This document shows positions 1 to 5,083 of a stretch of 5,083 nt of DNA, piece by piece. The stretch is taken from NCBI GenBank assembly GCA_964536015.1, contig CAZHVS010000039.1:1-5083 (forward strand). The letters are read 5' to 3'. The position numbers and the translations under genes were made by a program. Origin of the DNA: CAZHVS01 sp964536015 (GTDB lineage Bacteria; Bacteroidota; Ignavibacteria; Ignavibacteriales; Ignavibacteriaceae). How positions within the stretch are numbered: position 1 is the stretch's first letter; every line of letters begins with the position of its first letter. A model generated the notes under the pieces. It was not told the origin of the DNA, did no database searches, and saw nothing but the letters and a program-made list of their open reading frames with translations.

Positions 1-60
1 CGAGCCTGCGGAGAGGAGCAGGCGACTGCAGTCAGATGCTCGAAAGCCTCGGTCATCCCG
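1..60. other. Non-telomeric sequence outside the left telomere (probable adapter or chimera)
   Basis: These 60 bases lie outboard of the inward-facing left telomere, where a finished macronuclear chromosome should have nothing. They are 39/60 G+C, unlike the AT-rich flanks of the rest of the molecule. They carry small inverted repeats: GCCTGC at 4-9 pairs with GCAGGC at 18-23 around an 8-base loop, and CGAGC at 1-5 could pair with GCTCG at 38-42. I see no gene. The simplest reading is a library adapter, vector or chimeric-read remnant. Less likely, it is a fused neighbouring chromosome or unprocessed germline sequence. Confidence 0.6.
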
Positions 61-84
61 AAAACCCCAAAACCCCAAAACCCC
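61..84. repeat. Left telomere, C4A4 repeats
   Basis: Three perfect AAAACCCC units run from 61 to 84, preceded by CCCG (57-60) and followed by AAA (85-87), which may be a partial fourth A-tract. The C-rich strand reads 5'->3' into the chromosome, the correct polarity for a left end. This repeat is known from nanochromosomes of spirotrich ciliates. The double-stranded telomere is short and of fixed length in those groups; the visible tract fits that but is interrupted by the extra sequence at 1-60. Confidence 0.95.
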
Positions 85-87
85 AAA

Positions 88-172
88 TATGCATATGAAA
101 GCAAAGAGACTAATAATAGCTCGATATTAAATTTATGAATAAATTTTCAATAATAAAAGTTAATGTCTTCCA
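88..172 (-). other. 3' untranslated/subtelomeric region of the gene
   Basis: About 85 AT-rich bases separate the TAA stop from the left telomere, a typical nanochromosome 3' flank. On the minus strand I see no canonical AATAAA polyadenylation signal; the closest is CATAAA within 132-138. A second in-frame stop, TAG, lies at 110-112. There is no in-frame TGA before the telomere. A 10-bp palindrome, ATATGCATAT, lies at 87-96 right at the telomere junction. No other gene fits here. Confidence 0.7.
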
Positions 173-3100
173 TTACGGCTTAGCCATAGTTGCTGGTTGG
201 CAACTTCTGTTTAGTATATCAAAACTATAACCACTTTGGCAAATACATCTTCCAGTCTGTTGTCCAGGAGTTAAACTAAGAGCCGAATTGGGATAGCATG
301 CCGTGCATAAATTCGCGCCATATCCGGTGCATTGTCTGCAATTGTAATAACATGGCAAACATAAGCCCAATAAGCCTAAGAATGTTCCGTCAGGGCATTC
401 GGTCGGAGGTACTGGAGCTGTGGTAACACATGCATTTAACAGTGGATCATAGGTATATCCAGCATTGCATAATAGACAGAGCTGTGTGCCAGCGCAAAGA
501 TTACAATTTGGAATAGCCTTGGAACAAGGGGCGCAAACCAATGGGTCAGCTAAATAATAGCCTGGAGAGCAGCCTGTGCATACACAATCCTTGCAGTTTT
601 TACAATTTGGAATAGCATCTTTACAATTCATACATTGACCATTTAAGAGAACTTGGCTTCCTTTACAATTCTCGCATACAACATTTCCTATTTGATCTAA
701 TGTGCATCCTGAACAGCAACTTGGGCATTCCACACATTGTCCTTGCAGATTAAGAATATACTTGTTATTTTTGCACGAAGTACAGACTGTATCTGATATA
801 CAAGTACCGCAATTAGCTGGGCATTTTGCACATTGTCCATTGCTCACAAACCAGCCGTCTTGGCAAGCGGTGCATGTGGTTAATGAAGTGCAGTTTAGAC
901 AATGAGGAAGGGTGCAAGGGAGACAGGCTCCGCCTTGTTCGAAGGTTCCTGGAGGACAAGCAGAAATAACACAAACGCCATTTTGATTGGTAAAGCCGGT
1001 AGGGCACTGGCATAGTCCTTGTGAATTAAATGTCATTAGTGGATCAGGACAAATACAAAGATTATTGATTAGAAGAGAAATTGGATCTCTACAAGCTGTG
1101 CAGAAGTCAATAGCAGTGCAGTTTAAGCAAGCGGCAAAGCAAGGAACACATAAGCCATTTTCTACAAATGTTCCTGCTGGACATGGTGTACAGATTCCAT
1201 TAACAATAATTAATCCAGGTGGGCATGTACAGAATCCAGTTTCATTGAAAATCATTCTTATGTCAGGGCAGAAGCAGCGATTATTTGAAAATGTTGCTAA
1301 AGGATCTACGCAGGCTGTACAATTATCAAGGGCTGAGCAAGCTACACAAGCTGGGAGACAAGGAATGCATTCTCCATTTTCTAAAAATGTTCCTGGTGGG
1401 CATTCTGAACAAACTCCATTAATATTGACTAGGCCAGGCGGGCATGTGCAGAATCCAGTTTCGTTGAAGAACATTGTTACGTCAGGACATAAACACAAAC
1501 CGTTTGATACGATGGATATTGGATCAGTGCAGGCTGTACAATTATCCAAAGCTATGCAAGTCGAACAAGCTGGAACACATGCCATACATAAGCCATTTTC
1601 TTCAAATGTTCCTGGTGGGCAAACTGTACAAACACCATTATTGATGAAGAAGCCGATTGGACATTCACAGAAGCCCGTAGCGTTGAGGACCATAAGGGGA
1701 TCAGGGCATGTGCAGATTCCGTTAACATTAATAGCAATAGGATCAATACAAGCTGTACAGACATCAGCAGCGGTACAAGTCAAACACATAGAAGCGCAAG
1801 GAGTGCATATTCCATTTTCTAAAAATGTTCCTGGTGGGCATTCTACACAAGTTCCATTAACGTTAAATAAGTCTGGTGGACATTCACAGAACCCAGTTGC
1901 GTTGAAAGTCATATTTAGATCAGGGCAGATGCAAAGATTATTGATTAGTTGGGCAATAGGATCGGTGCAGGTTTGGCAAACATCAAGAGCGGTGCATGTT
2001 GAGCATGCCGGGACACAAGGTGAGCAAACTCCAGAGTCCAGGAATGTTCCTGGGGGACAGACTGACGATACACATACTCCATTAACGATGGTGAAACCTA
2101 AAGGACATTCACACATGCCGGTAATATTGAAAGTCATGAGAGGATCAGGGCAAGTACAGACACCATTTATTACAGTTGCTAAAATATCAACGCAGGCTGT
2201 ACATACATCGGCAGAAGTACATGTTAAACATTCAACTTTGCAAGGCAAACATACTCCATTTTGCAAAAATGTTCCATCTGGGCATGTTACATTCACACAC
2301 GTATCGTTAACATCTTCGAAACCTTCAGGACAGACACAGAAGCCAGATTCATTGAAACTCATTATTGGATCAGGGCAAACGCAAATATTGTTTTCTACAA
2401 AAGCTCTTGGGTCTTCGCATAAAGTACAATTGTCTGGAGAGGTACATTCTAAGCATTCTACAGGGCATGGCACACATGTTCCATTTTGGTTAAATGTTCC
2501 TGGAGGGCATAGGATTGGTACGCAAGTTGCATTTTCAATTGTAAATCCTTCTGGGCATTGACAGAAACCTGAAGTATTAAAGGTCATTAGAGGATCAGGG
2601 CAAATACAAAGTCCAAAGAAAATTACGCCAATCGGGTCCGTACACGATGTGCAATCGATAGGAGAATTGCAAGTCAAACACGGGTCTGGACAAGGAAGGC
2701 ATGTTCCATTGGATAAGAATGTGCCGTTAGGACAAACAAGCGGAACACAGACATTGTTTTCATCCATAAATCCTGGTGGGCATACACAAAGGCCATGCTC
2801 GTCGTAAATCATTAGTGGATCTGGGCAAACACAAACTCCATTGATTAATGTAGCTCTGGAGTCTTGACAACCTGTACAAACATCTTTCGAAGTGCATGTT
2901 GTGCAAGCCATTGGACAACTTGAGCATTGACCATTTTCAAGGAAATAGCCAGGTGGACAGCCTGAGAAGAGGCAAAGACCATTAACCTCAATAAATCCAA
3001 TCGGGCAAACACAATATCCAGTTTCATTGAAAATCATAATAGGATTAGGGCAAACACATGTACCATTGACTAAAGTAGCTCTTGGGTCAATACAAAAGGT

Positions 3101-4885
3101 GCAGTTAGTTGCTGAAGTACAGTCTGAACATGGCGGTGAACAGGGAACACATGTATCATTGAATAAATAAGTACCTGGCGGGCATACATCGGGGAATATG
3201 CATATTCCACCGACAAGGTTAGCGCCCGGTGGACATACACATTTGCCATTTTCATTGAAAACCATAAAGGGATCTGGGCAATAGCATTTTCCATTTATCA
3301 GCGTAGCTGTTATATCATTGCAAGCGGTACAGGCTTCAGGATTCAATGGGTCACTGCAGGTTAAGCACGATATATCACAAGACTTACAAATAAAGTCTGC
3401 TCCACTAGCTTGTCCATCTGGACAAAGACAGAATCCACCAAGAGGAATCAAACCATTTTGGCAAGATGTGCATTTCGAACTATCCCCTATAAAGCAAGAA
3501 GCGCAAGGATAATCGCATGGTCCAATACAAACATTTCCAGAATTGAATTCTCCATCTGGACAATGGCAAATCCCGTTGCTTTGGATAGCTCCTGTTACCG
3601 AACATTCAATACATTGGAATGGTTCTATTGGAACAGTACATGTTTTACAAGCTGGATCACAATTGTTATCTTGAAGAAGTCTAACACCTTTGACAGCACT
3701 ATATGGTGCATATTGCTGTTGTTGTTGCATTAGATTAGGTATACAATTACCATTTCCTAGTGTGTAACCAGCATGGCATGAAGTGCAAGCATTTGAATTG
3801 CCAGCTTCATAGCAAGTATTGCAGATAGAGGCACATGGTAAACAATATTGGTCTGATGCTGATGGACTGATTGAATTTCCAATATAGCCGCGTATACATT
3901 TGCAGACTCCGTTTATTGTAGCCATTAATTGTGGGCAATGAACAGGGGCACGCTTGAATTTCTTGTATTTAACTTTAAATGGAACACAAGTGCCGCCTAT
4001 CAATCTTTTTCCATATGTGCAAGATGTACAACGATTTGGATGCATTGGAACTAAGCATGTTTTACAAGTATAATAGCAAGGAATACAAACACCATTAGCA
4101 TCAGGAGCGAAACCAGGCTCACAGCTCACAGTAAGATTTTTGCATATTCCACCAATTAGGGTTCCAGATGCGCAACTTGTGCAAAATTGGGGATCATTCG
4201 GAGTTGTGCATGTTTTGCATGAAGGGTCGCAGGCTTCGCAGGCCAAAGTCTCGGAACTCCAAGCAAAACCATCTGGGCACGAACAAACTCCACTTTCCAA
4301 TATCATATTGAGATCACTGCAAGTTATACAAGCGAAAAGACTTCCAGGAAGAGCACAACTTGAACATCGTGGGTCGCAGGGTTCACAAACACCATTATTA
4401 TCAGCAAAGCCTTCAGGACAAATACAGTAGCCATCTTGAACAAATTTCAGAGGATCTGTGCAGGAAAGGCAGGCAGTAGGATCATTGGGCGCAAAACAGG
4501 AACTGCAGACAGGATCACAGGGTTCATACATGAGTAGATTGGGATCCCAGCTAAAGCCAATACTAGGTCGGCAAATACCTTGTTCACAGCTTCCACCAGG
4601 GAGGCATACGTTTTCGCCATTAATTACTGTGCAAGACTCTCCATTTAAAGCTATGCAAGTATTGTTGTAACAAATATTTGTTGTCAAGCAATAAGAACTG
4701 TCTGGACAAGCATTTCCTCCTGACAATCGGCATACATGGAGGGTTAAGTCACATTCACAGGCTCCATTTATGCATGGGGGGATATTTGAGTTCATACACT
4801 CTAAAATTGAATTACAAGGAAGATTTAGTTGAGCTTTGGCAAGCAGAGAAAGAACGCATAAAGTAAAAAGAAGAAGTAATTTCAT
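173..4885 (-). CDS. Giant secreted cysteine-rich repeat protein (furin-like/growth-factor-receptor Cys-rich type)
   Basis: The product is 1,570 residues with about 245 Cys, no membrane segment after the signal peptide, and a TAA stop. The start chosen is the ATG at 4883-4885. It immediately precedes a textbook signal peptide (MKLLLLFTLCVLSLLAKA) and has A at -3. The frame extends 14 codons upstream to a TTG, which would bury the signal peptide. An in-frame TAA lies at 4943-4945. Domain order is signal peptide 1-18, Cys-rich head 19-122, eight furin-like units 123-567, ten 73/75-residue units 568-1309, and a CxxC tail 1310-1570. CxxC pairs followed by GxCxCPxGF are typical of the growth factor receptor Cys-rich superfamily, which is expanded in ciliates. 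The protein is expected to be secreted and heavily disulfide-bonded. Its role is unknown: surface coat, cyst wall, adhesion or secretory-granule content are all possible. It is the only gene on the chromosome. I saw no in-frame TAA, TAG or TGA and no convincing intron. Confidence 0.93.
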   Translation of the reverse strand: MKLLLLFTLCVLSLLAKAQLNLPCNSILECMNSNIPPCINGACECDLTLHVCRLSGGNACPDSSYCLTTNICYNNTCIALNGESCTVINGENVCLPGGSCEQGICRPSIGFSWDPNLLMYEPCDPVCSSCFAPNDPTACLSCTDPLKFVQDGYCICPEGFADNNGVCEPCDPRCSSCALPGSLFACITCSDLNMILESGVCSCPDGFAWSSETLACEACDPSCKTCTTPNDPQFCTSCASGTLIGGICKNLTVSCEPGFAPDANGVCIPCYYTCKTCLVPMHPNRCTSCTYGKRLIGGTCVPFKVKYKKFKRAPVHCPQLMATINGVCKCIRGYIGNSISPSASDQYCLPCASICNTCYEAGNSNACTSCHAGYTLGNGNCIPNLMQQQQQYAPYSAVKGVRLLQDNNCDPACKTCTVPIEPFQCIECSVTGAIQSNGICHCPDGEFNSGNVCIGPCDYPCASCFIGDSSKCTSCQNGLIPLGGFCLCPDGQASGADFICKSCDISCLTCSDPLNPEACTACNDITATLINGKCYCPDPFMVFNENGKCVCPPGANLVGGICIFPDVCPPGTYLFNDTCVPCSPPCSDCTSATNCTFCIDPRATLVNGTCVCPNPIMIFNETGYCVCPIGFIEVNGLCLFSGCPPGYFLENGQCSSCPMACTTCTSKDVCTGCQDSRATLINGVCVCPDPLMIYDEHGLCVCPPGFMDENNVCVPLVCPNGTFLSNGTCLPCPDPCLTCNSPIDCTSCTDPIGVIFFGLCICPDPLMTFNTSGFCQCPEGFTIENATCVPILCPPGTFNQNGTCVPCPVECLECTSPDNCTLCEDPRAFVENNICVCPDPIMSFNESGFCVCPEGFEDVNDTCVNVTCPDGTFLQNGVCLPCKVECLTCTSADVCTACVDILATVINGVCTCPDPLMTFNITGMCECPLGFTIVNGVCVSSVCPPGTFLDSGVCSPCVPACSTCTALDVCQTCTDPIAQLINNLCICPDLNMTFNATGFCECPPDLFNVNGTCVECPPGTFLENGICTPCASMCLTCTAADVCTACIDPIAINVNGICTCPDPLMVLNATGFCECPIGFFINNGVCTVCPPGTFEENGLCMACVPACSTCIALDNCTACTDPISIVSNGLCLCPDVTMFFNETGFCTCPPGLVNINGVCSECPPGTFLENGECIPCLPACVACSALDNCTACVDPLATFSNNRCFCPDIRMIFNETGFCTCPPGLIIVNGICTPCPAGTFVENGLCVPCFAACLNCTAIDFCTACRDPISLLINNLCICPDPLMTFNSQGLCQCPTGFTNQNGVCVISACPPGTFEQGGACLPCTLPHCLNCTSLTTCTACQDGWFVSNGQCAKCPANCGTCISDTVCTSCKNNKYILNLQGQCVECPSCCSGCTLDQIGNVVCENCKGSQVLLNGQCMNCKDAIPNCKNCKDCVCTGCSPGYYLADPLVCAPCSKAIPNCNLCAGTQLCLLCNAGYTYDPLLNACVTTAPVPPTECPDGTFLGLLGLCLPCYYNCRQCTGYGANLCTACYPNSALSLTPGQQTGRCICQSGYSFDILNRSCQPATMAKP
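176..958 (-). other. C-terminal CxxC-rich tail (residues 1310-1570)
   Basis: The tail starts like an eleventh type B unit (CPPGTFEQGG) but loses the CPDPLM insert and continues as shorter CxxC furin-like repeats, with clusters such as CPSCCSGC and NCKNCKDCVC. A final partial unit begins CPDGTFLGLLG at residue 1497, and its CYYNCRQC recalls CYYTCKTC in furin-like unit 4. The protein ends in a polar sequence (SCQPATMAKP) with no hydrophobic stretch. A transmembrane anchor and a GPI-attachment signal are therefore both absent. Confidence 0.8.
431..634 (-). repeat. Two tandem CxxC-x3-AIPNC units in the tail (residues 1418-1485)
   Basis: Two adjacent units of about 33-35 residues share C-x-x-C, A-I-P-N-C-x-x-C, then C-x-x-C, G-Y and D-P-L. 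The DNA keeps a perfect 17-bp direct repeat (TTACAATTTGGAATAGC on the plus strand) at 501-517 and 600-616, spaced 99 bp or exactly 33 codons. This marks a local duplication separate from the large array. Confidence 0.75.
959..3184 (-). repeat. Ten-unit tandem array of a 12-cysteine module, type B (residues 568-1309)
   Basis: Units start at residues 568, 643, 718, 793, 868, 943, 1016, 1089, 1162 and 1235. Lengths are 75 residues for units 1-5 and 10 and 73 for units 6-9 (225 or 219 bp). Every unit has Cys at positions 1, 12, 15, 19, 22, 28, 31, 43, 45, 58, 60 and 71. It opens with CPPGTF and N-G-x-C, followed by two CxxC pairs, a C-x-D-P turn, then C-P-D-P-L-M-x-F-N-x-T-G and a closing CxCPxGF. 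The head resembles the furin-like units upstream. The CPDPLMxFN insert with its extra Cys pairs makes it longer, and I do not recognise it as a named domain. DNA identity between units is patchy, so the array is old at the DNA level with local homogenisation. Confidence 0.92.
3713..3727 (-). repeat. Short polyglutamine tract (five Gln, residues 387-391)
   Basis: The codons are CAA CAA CAA CAG CAA. The tract sits in a Cys-free linker between furin-like units 5 and 6, one of the few places over 20 residues without Cys, so it is probably a flexible hinge. It is also diagnostic for the genetic code, because all five Gln use CAA/CAG and none uses TAA/TAG. Confidence 0.85.
3950..3976 (-). other. 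Lys-rich linker with possible proprotein cleavage site (residues 304-312)
   Basis: The stretch KVKYKKFKR interrupts furin-like unit 4 and is the most basic patch in a Lys/Arg-poor protein. It ends in K-F-K-R before Ala-Pro, which resembles the basic sites cut by kexin/furin-type convertases. It may instead be a binding patch for anionic glycans or DNA. Both readings are inference. Confidence 0.4.
4520..4831 (-). other. N-terminal irregular Cys-rich head (residues 19-122)
   Basis: This stretch has 14 Cys in 104 residues, but without the furin-like CxxC/GxCxCP pattern that follows. Pairs such as CINGAC, ICYNNTC and SCEQGIC resemble short EGF- or dickkopf-like spacings, but I cannot assign a family. 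It ends in a Trp-containing segment (GFSWDPN) that leads into the first furin-like unit at residue 123. Of only three Trp in the whole protein, one is here. It may be a distinct binding or capping domain; that is inference. Confidence 0.6.
4832..4885 (-). other. Signal peptide (residues 1-18)
   Basis: A single Lys after Met is followed by a hydrophobic core of Leu, Phe, Thr and Val and then Leu-Leu-Ala-Lys-Ala. Ala-Lys-Ala before Gln19 fits the A-x-A cleavage rule. This directs the protein into the secretory pathway, as expected for a disulfide-rich product. It also decides the start codon, since the upstream TTG would place a polar stretch in front of it. Confidence 0.9.
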
Positions 4886-4907
4886 AATAATCAAATAGTG
4901 TGCTGGG

Positions 4908-4915
4908 CTTTTATA
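4908..4915 (-). promoter_or_regulatory. Proximal TATA-like box, TATAAAAG
   Basis: This is an exact TATAAAAG on the coding strand, starting 30 bases before the A of the ATG. If it positions transcription 25-30 bases downstream, as TATA boxes usually do, the leader would be only a few nucleotides long. It could instead be a chance match in AT-rich DNA. Confidence 0.4.
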
Positions 4916-4994
4916 TTGTATGAGCAAGGTTAAGGAATTTAGTTATAGTAAATATGGTAACGTTGTGATCATATTTGTTTTAAGTTTTCTGTAA

Positions 4995-5007
4995 TTAATA
5001 TATATAT
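4995..5007 (-). promoter_or_regulatory. Distal TATA-like run
   Basis: An alternating ATATATATATTAA run lies about 110 bases upstream of the ATG and about 33 bases inside the right telomere. Used as a TATA element it would give a leader of roughly 80 bases. Base composition alone could explain it. Confidence 0.3.
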
Positions 5008-5039
5008 CCCTAAAGCGTGTAATATCCTATTCCTATCAC

Positions 5040-5083
5040 GGGGTTTTGGGGTTTTGGGGTTTTGGGGTTTTGGGGTTTTGGGG
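5040..5083. repeat. Right telomere, G4T4 repeats
   Basis: Six G4 blocks alternate with five T4 blocks without error for 44 nt and end exactly at the end of the window. The G-rich strand points outward, as a right-end telomere must. Together with the inward C4A4 tract at 61-84 this defines a chromosome of about 5.02 kb carrying one gene. Confidence 0.97.

Larger units (their letters stand above)
3185..4519 (-). repeat. Eight furin-like Cys-rich units, type A (residues 123-567)
   Basis: Units begin with a CDPxCxxC-like motif at residues 123, 170, 219, 270, 351, 409, 457 and 503. A regular unit is 46-51 residues: C-D-P-x-C-x-x-C, then an NDP-like turn and C-x-x-C, then G-x-C-x-C-P-x-G-F and N-G-V-C. 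This matches the furin-like/growth factor receptor Cys-rich pattern. Unit 4 (270-350) is lengthened by a Lys-rich linker, and unit 5 (351-408) ends in a Gln-rich linker. Unit 8 (503-567) has a type A head and the CPDPxMxFN tail of the long units that follow, so it is a transition unit. Confidence 0.85.
4886..5039 (-). promoter_or_regulatory. 5' flank and presumed promoter region
   Basis: The 154 bases between the start codon and the right telomere are AT-rich and must hold the promoter and 5' leader on this single-gene chromosome. Two TATA-like elements are visible: TATAAAAG close to the ATG and a longer alternating AT run near the telomere. No other ORF or RNA gene is evident. The Euplotes chromosome-breakage core TTGAA is absent from this flank, and from the left flank at its usual distance. 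Confidence 0.6.

Noticed and set aside
88..130. Euplotes chromosome-breakage motif (TTGAA core about 17 bp inside the telomere)
   Set aside because: No TTGAA on either strand lies at that distance from either telomere. The nearest, on the minus strand near 147-151, is about 65 bp in.
88..175. Reading the gene with TAA/TAG = Gln (Oxytricha-type code)
   Set aside because: No TGA follows in frame before the telomere, so the protein would have no stop, and none of the 40 Gln codons uses TAA/TAG.
987..2561. Plus-strand open frame of 524 codons opposite the repeat array
   Set aside because: It is the antisense of seven consecutive long units, and its repetitive Gly-His/Ser-Gly-Gln pattern mirrors their conserved codons. 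Repetition keeps the antisense frame open. It has no independent domain or start context.
959..3184. CRISPR-like or satellite repeat
   Set aside because: The period is a multiple of three, the frame is open throughout, and conservation follows Cys codons, so this is a protein-coding tandem array.
3700..3990. Tiny in-frame introns at the Lys-rich or Gln-rich linkers
   Set aside because: Candidate GT...AG pairs on the coding strand would shift the frame or are too short, and the linkers translate into plausible Cys-free hinges.
4678..4866. Small plus-strand open frame of 62 codons near the 5' end of the gene
   Set aside because: It lies wholly opposite the signal peptide and head of the large gene, has no recognisable features and no room for its own promoter.
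176..4885. Ciliate immobilisation (surface) antigen
   Set aside because: Period length is similar to the roughly 75-residue Cys periods of Paramecium antigens. However, the unit here has 12 Cys with a furin-like head, and there is no C-terminal GPI signal.
4886..4927. N-terminal extension of the gene to a TTG at 4925-4927
   Set aside because: TTG starts are not expected in a ciliate nuclear gene, and the extension would put 14 mostly polar residues before a clean signal peptide that has its own ATG.

Overview
The window is an almost complete gene-sized macronuclear chromosome (nanochromosome) of a ciliate. C4A4 repeats at 61-84 face inward at the left, and G4T4 repeats at 5040-5083 close the right end exactly. 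Between them lies one large gene on the minus strand with short AT-rich flanks: 3' flank about 88-172, coding region 173-4885, 5' flank 4886-5039. The first 60 bases lie outside the left telomere, are GC-rich (39 of 60 G+C) and are probably an adapter or assembly chimera.

The gene encodes a 1,570-residue, extremely cysteine-rich secreted protein: about 245 Cys, or 15.6%. In order it has a signal peptide (1-18), an irregular Cys-rich head (19-122), eight furin-like/growth-factor-receptor-type units of mostly 46-51 residues (123-567), ten long tandem units in strict register (568-1309), and a C-terminal tail of CxxC repeats (1310-1570). There is no C-terminal hydrophobic segment, so neither a membrane anchor nor a GPI signal is visible. 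I cannot name the gene. A secreted or surface-coat structural/adhesive protein is the most that can be inferred.

Two things stand out. First, the telomeres look spirotrich-like (Oxytricha, Stylonychia, Euplotes), but the coding region does not use their codes. None of 40 Gln codons is TAA/TAG, none of about 245 Cys codons is TGA, and reading TAA/TAG as Gln would leave the frame open into the telomere. The gene therefore reads like standard code (a UGA=Trp code cannot be excluded, as there are only 3 Trp). This points to another nanochromosomal lineage; armophoreans such as Nyctotherus are a candidate, by inference. Second, the ten central units keep all 12 cysteines at identical positions (1, 12, 15, 19, 22, 28, 31, 43, 45, 58, 60, 71), with no insertion or deletion before the final linker. 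Eight of the ten also keep an N-glycosylation sequon at unit position 53. I do not recognise this module as a named domain.
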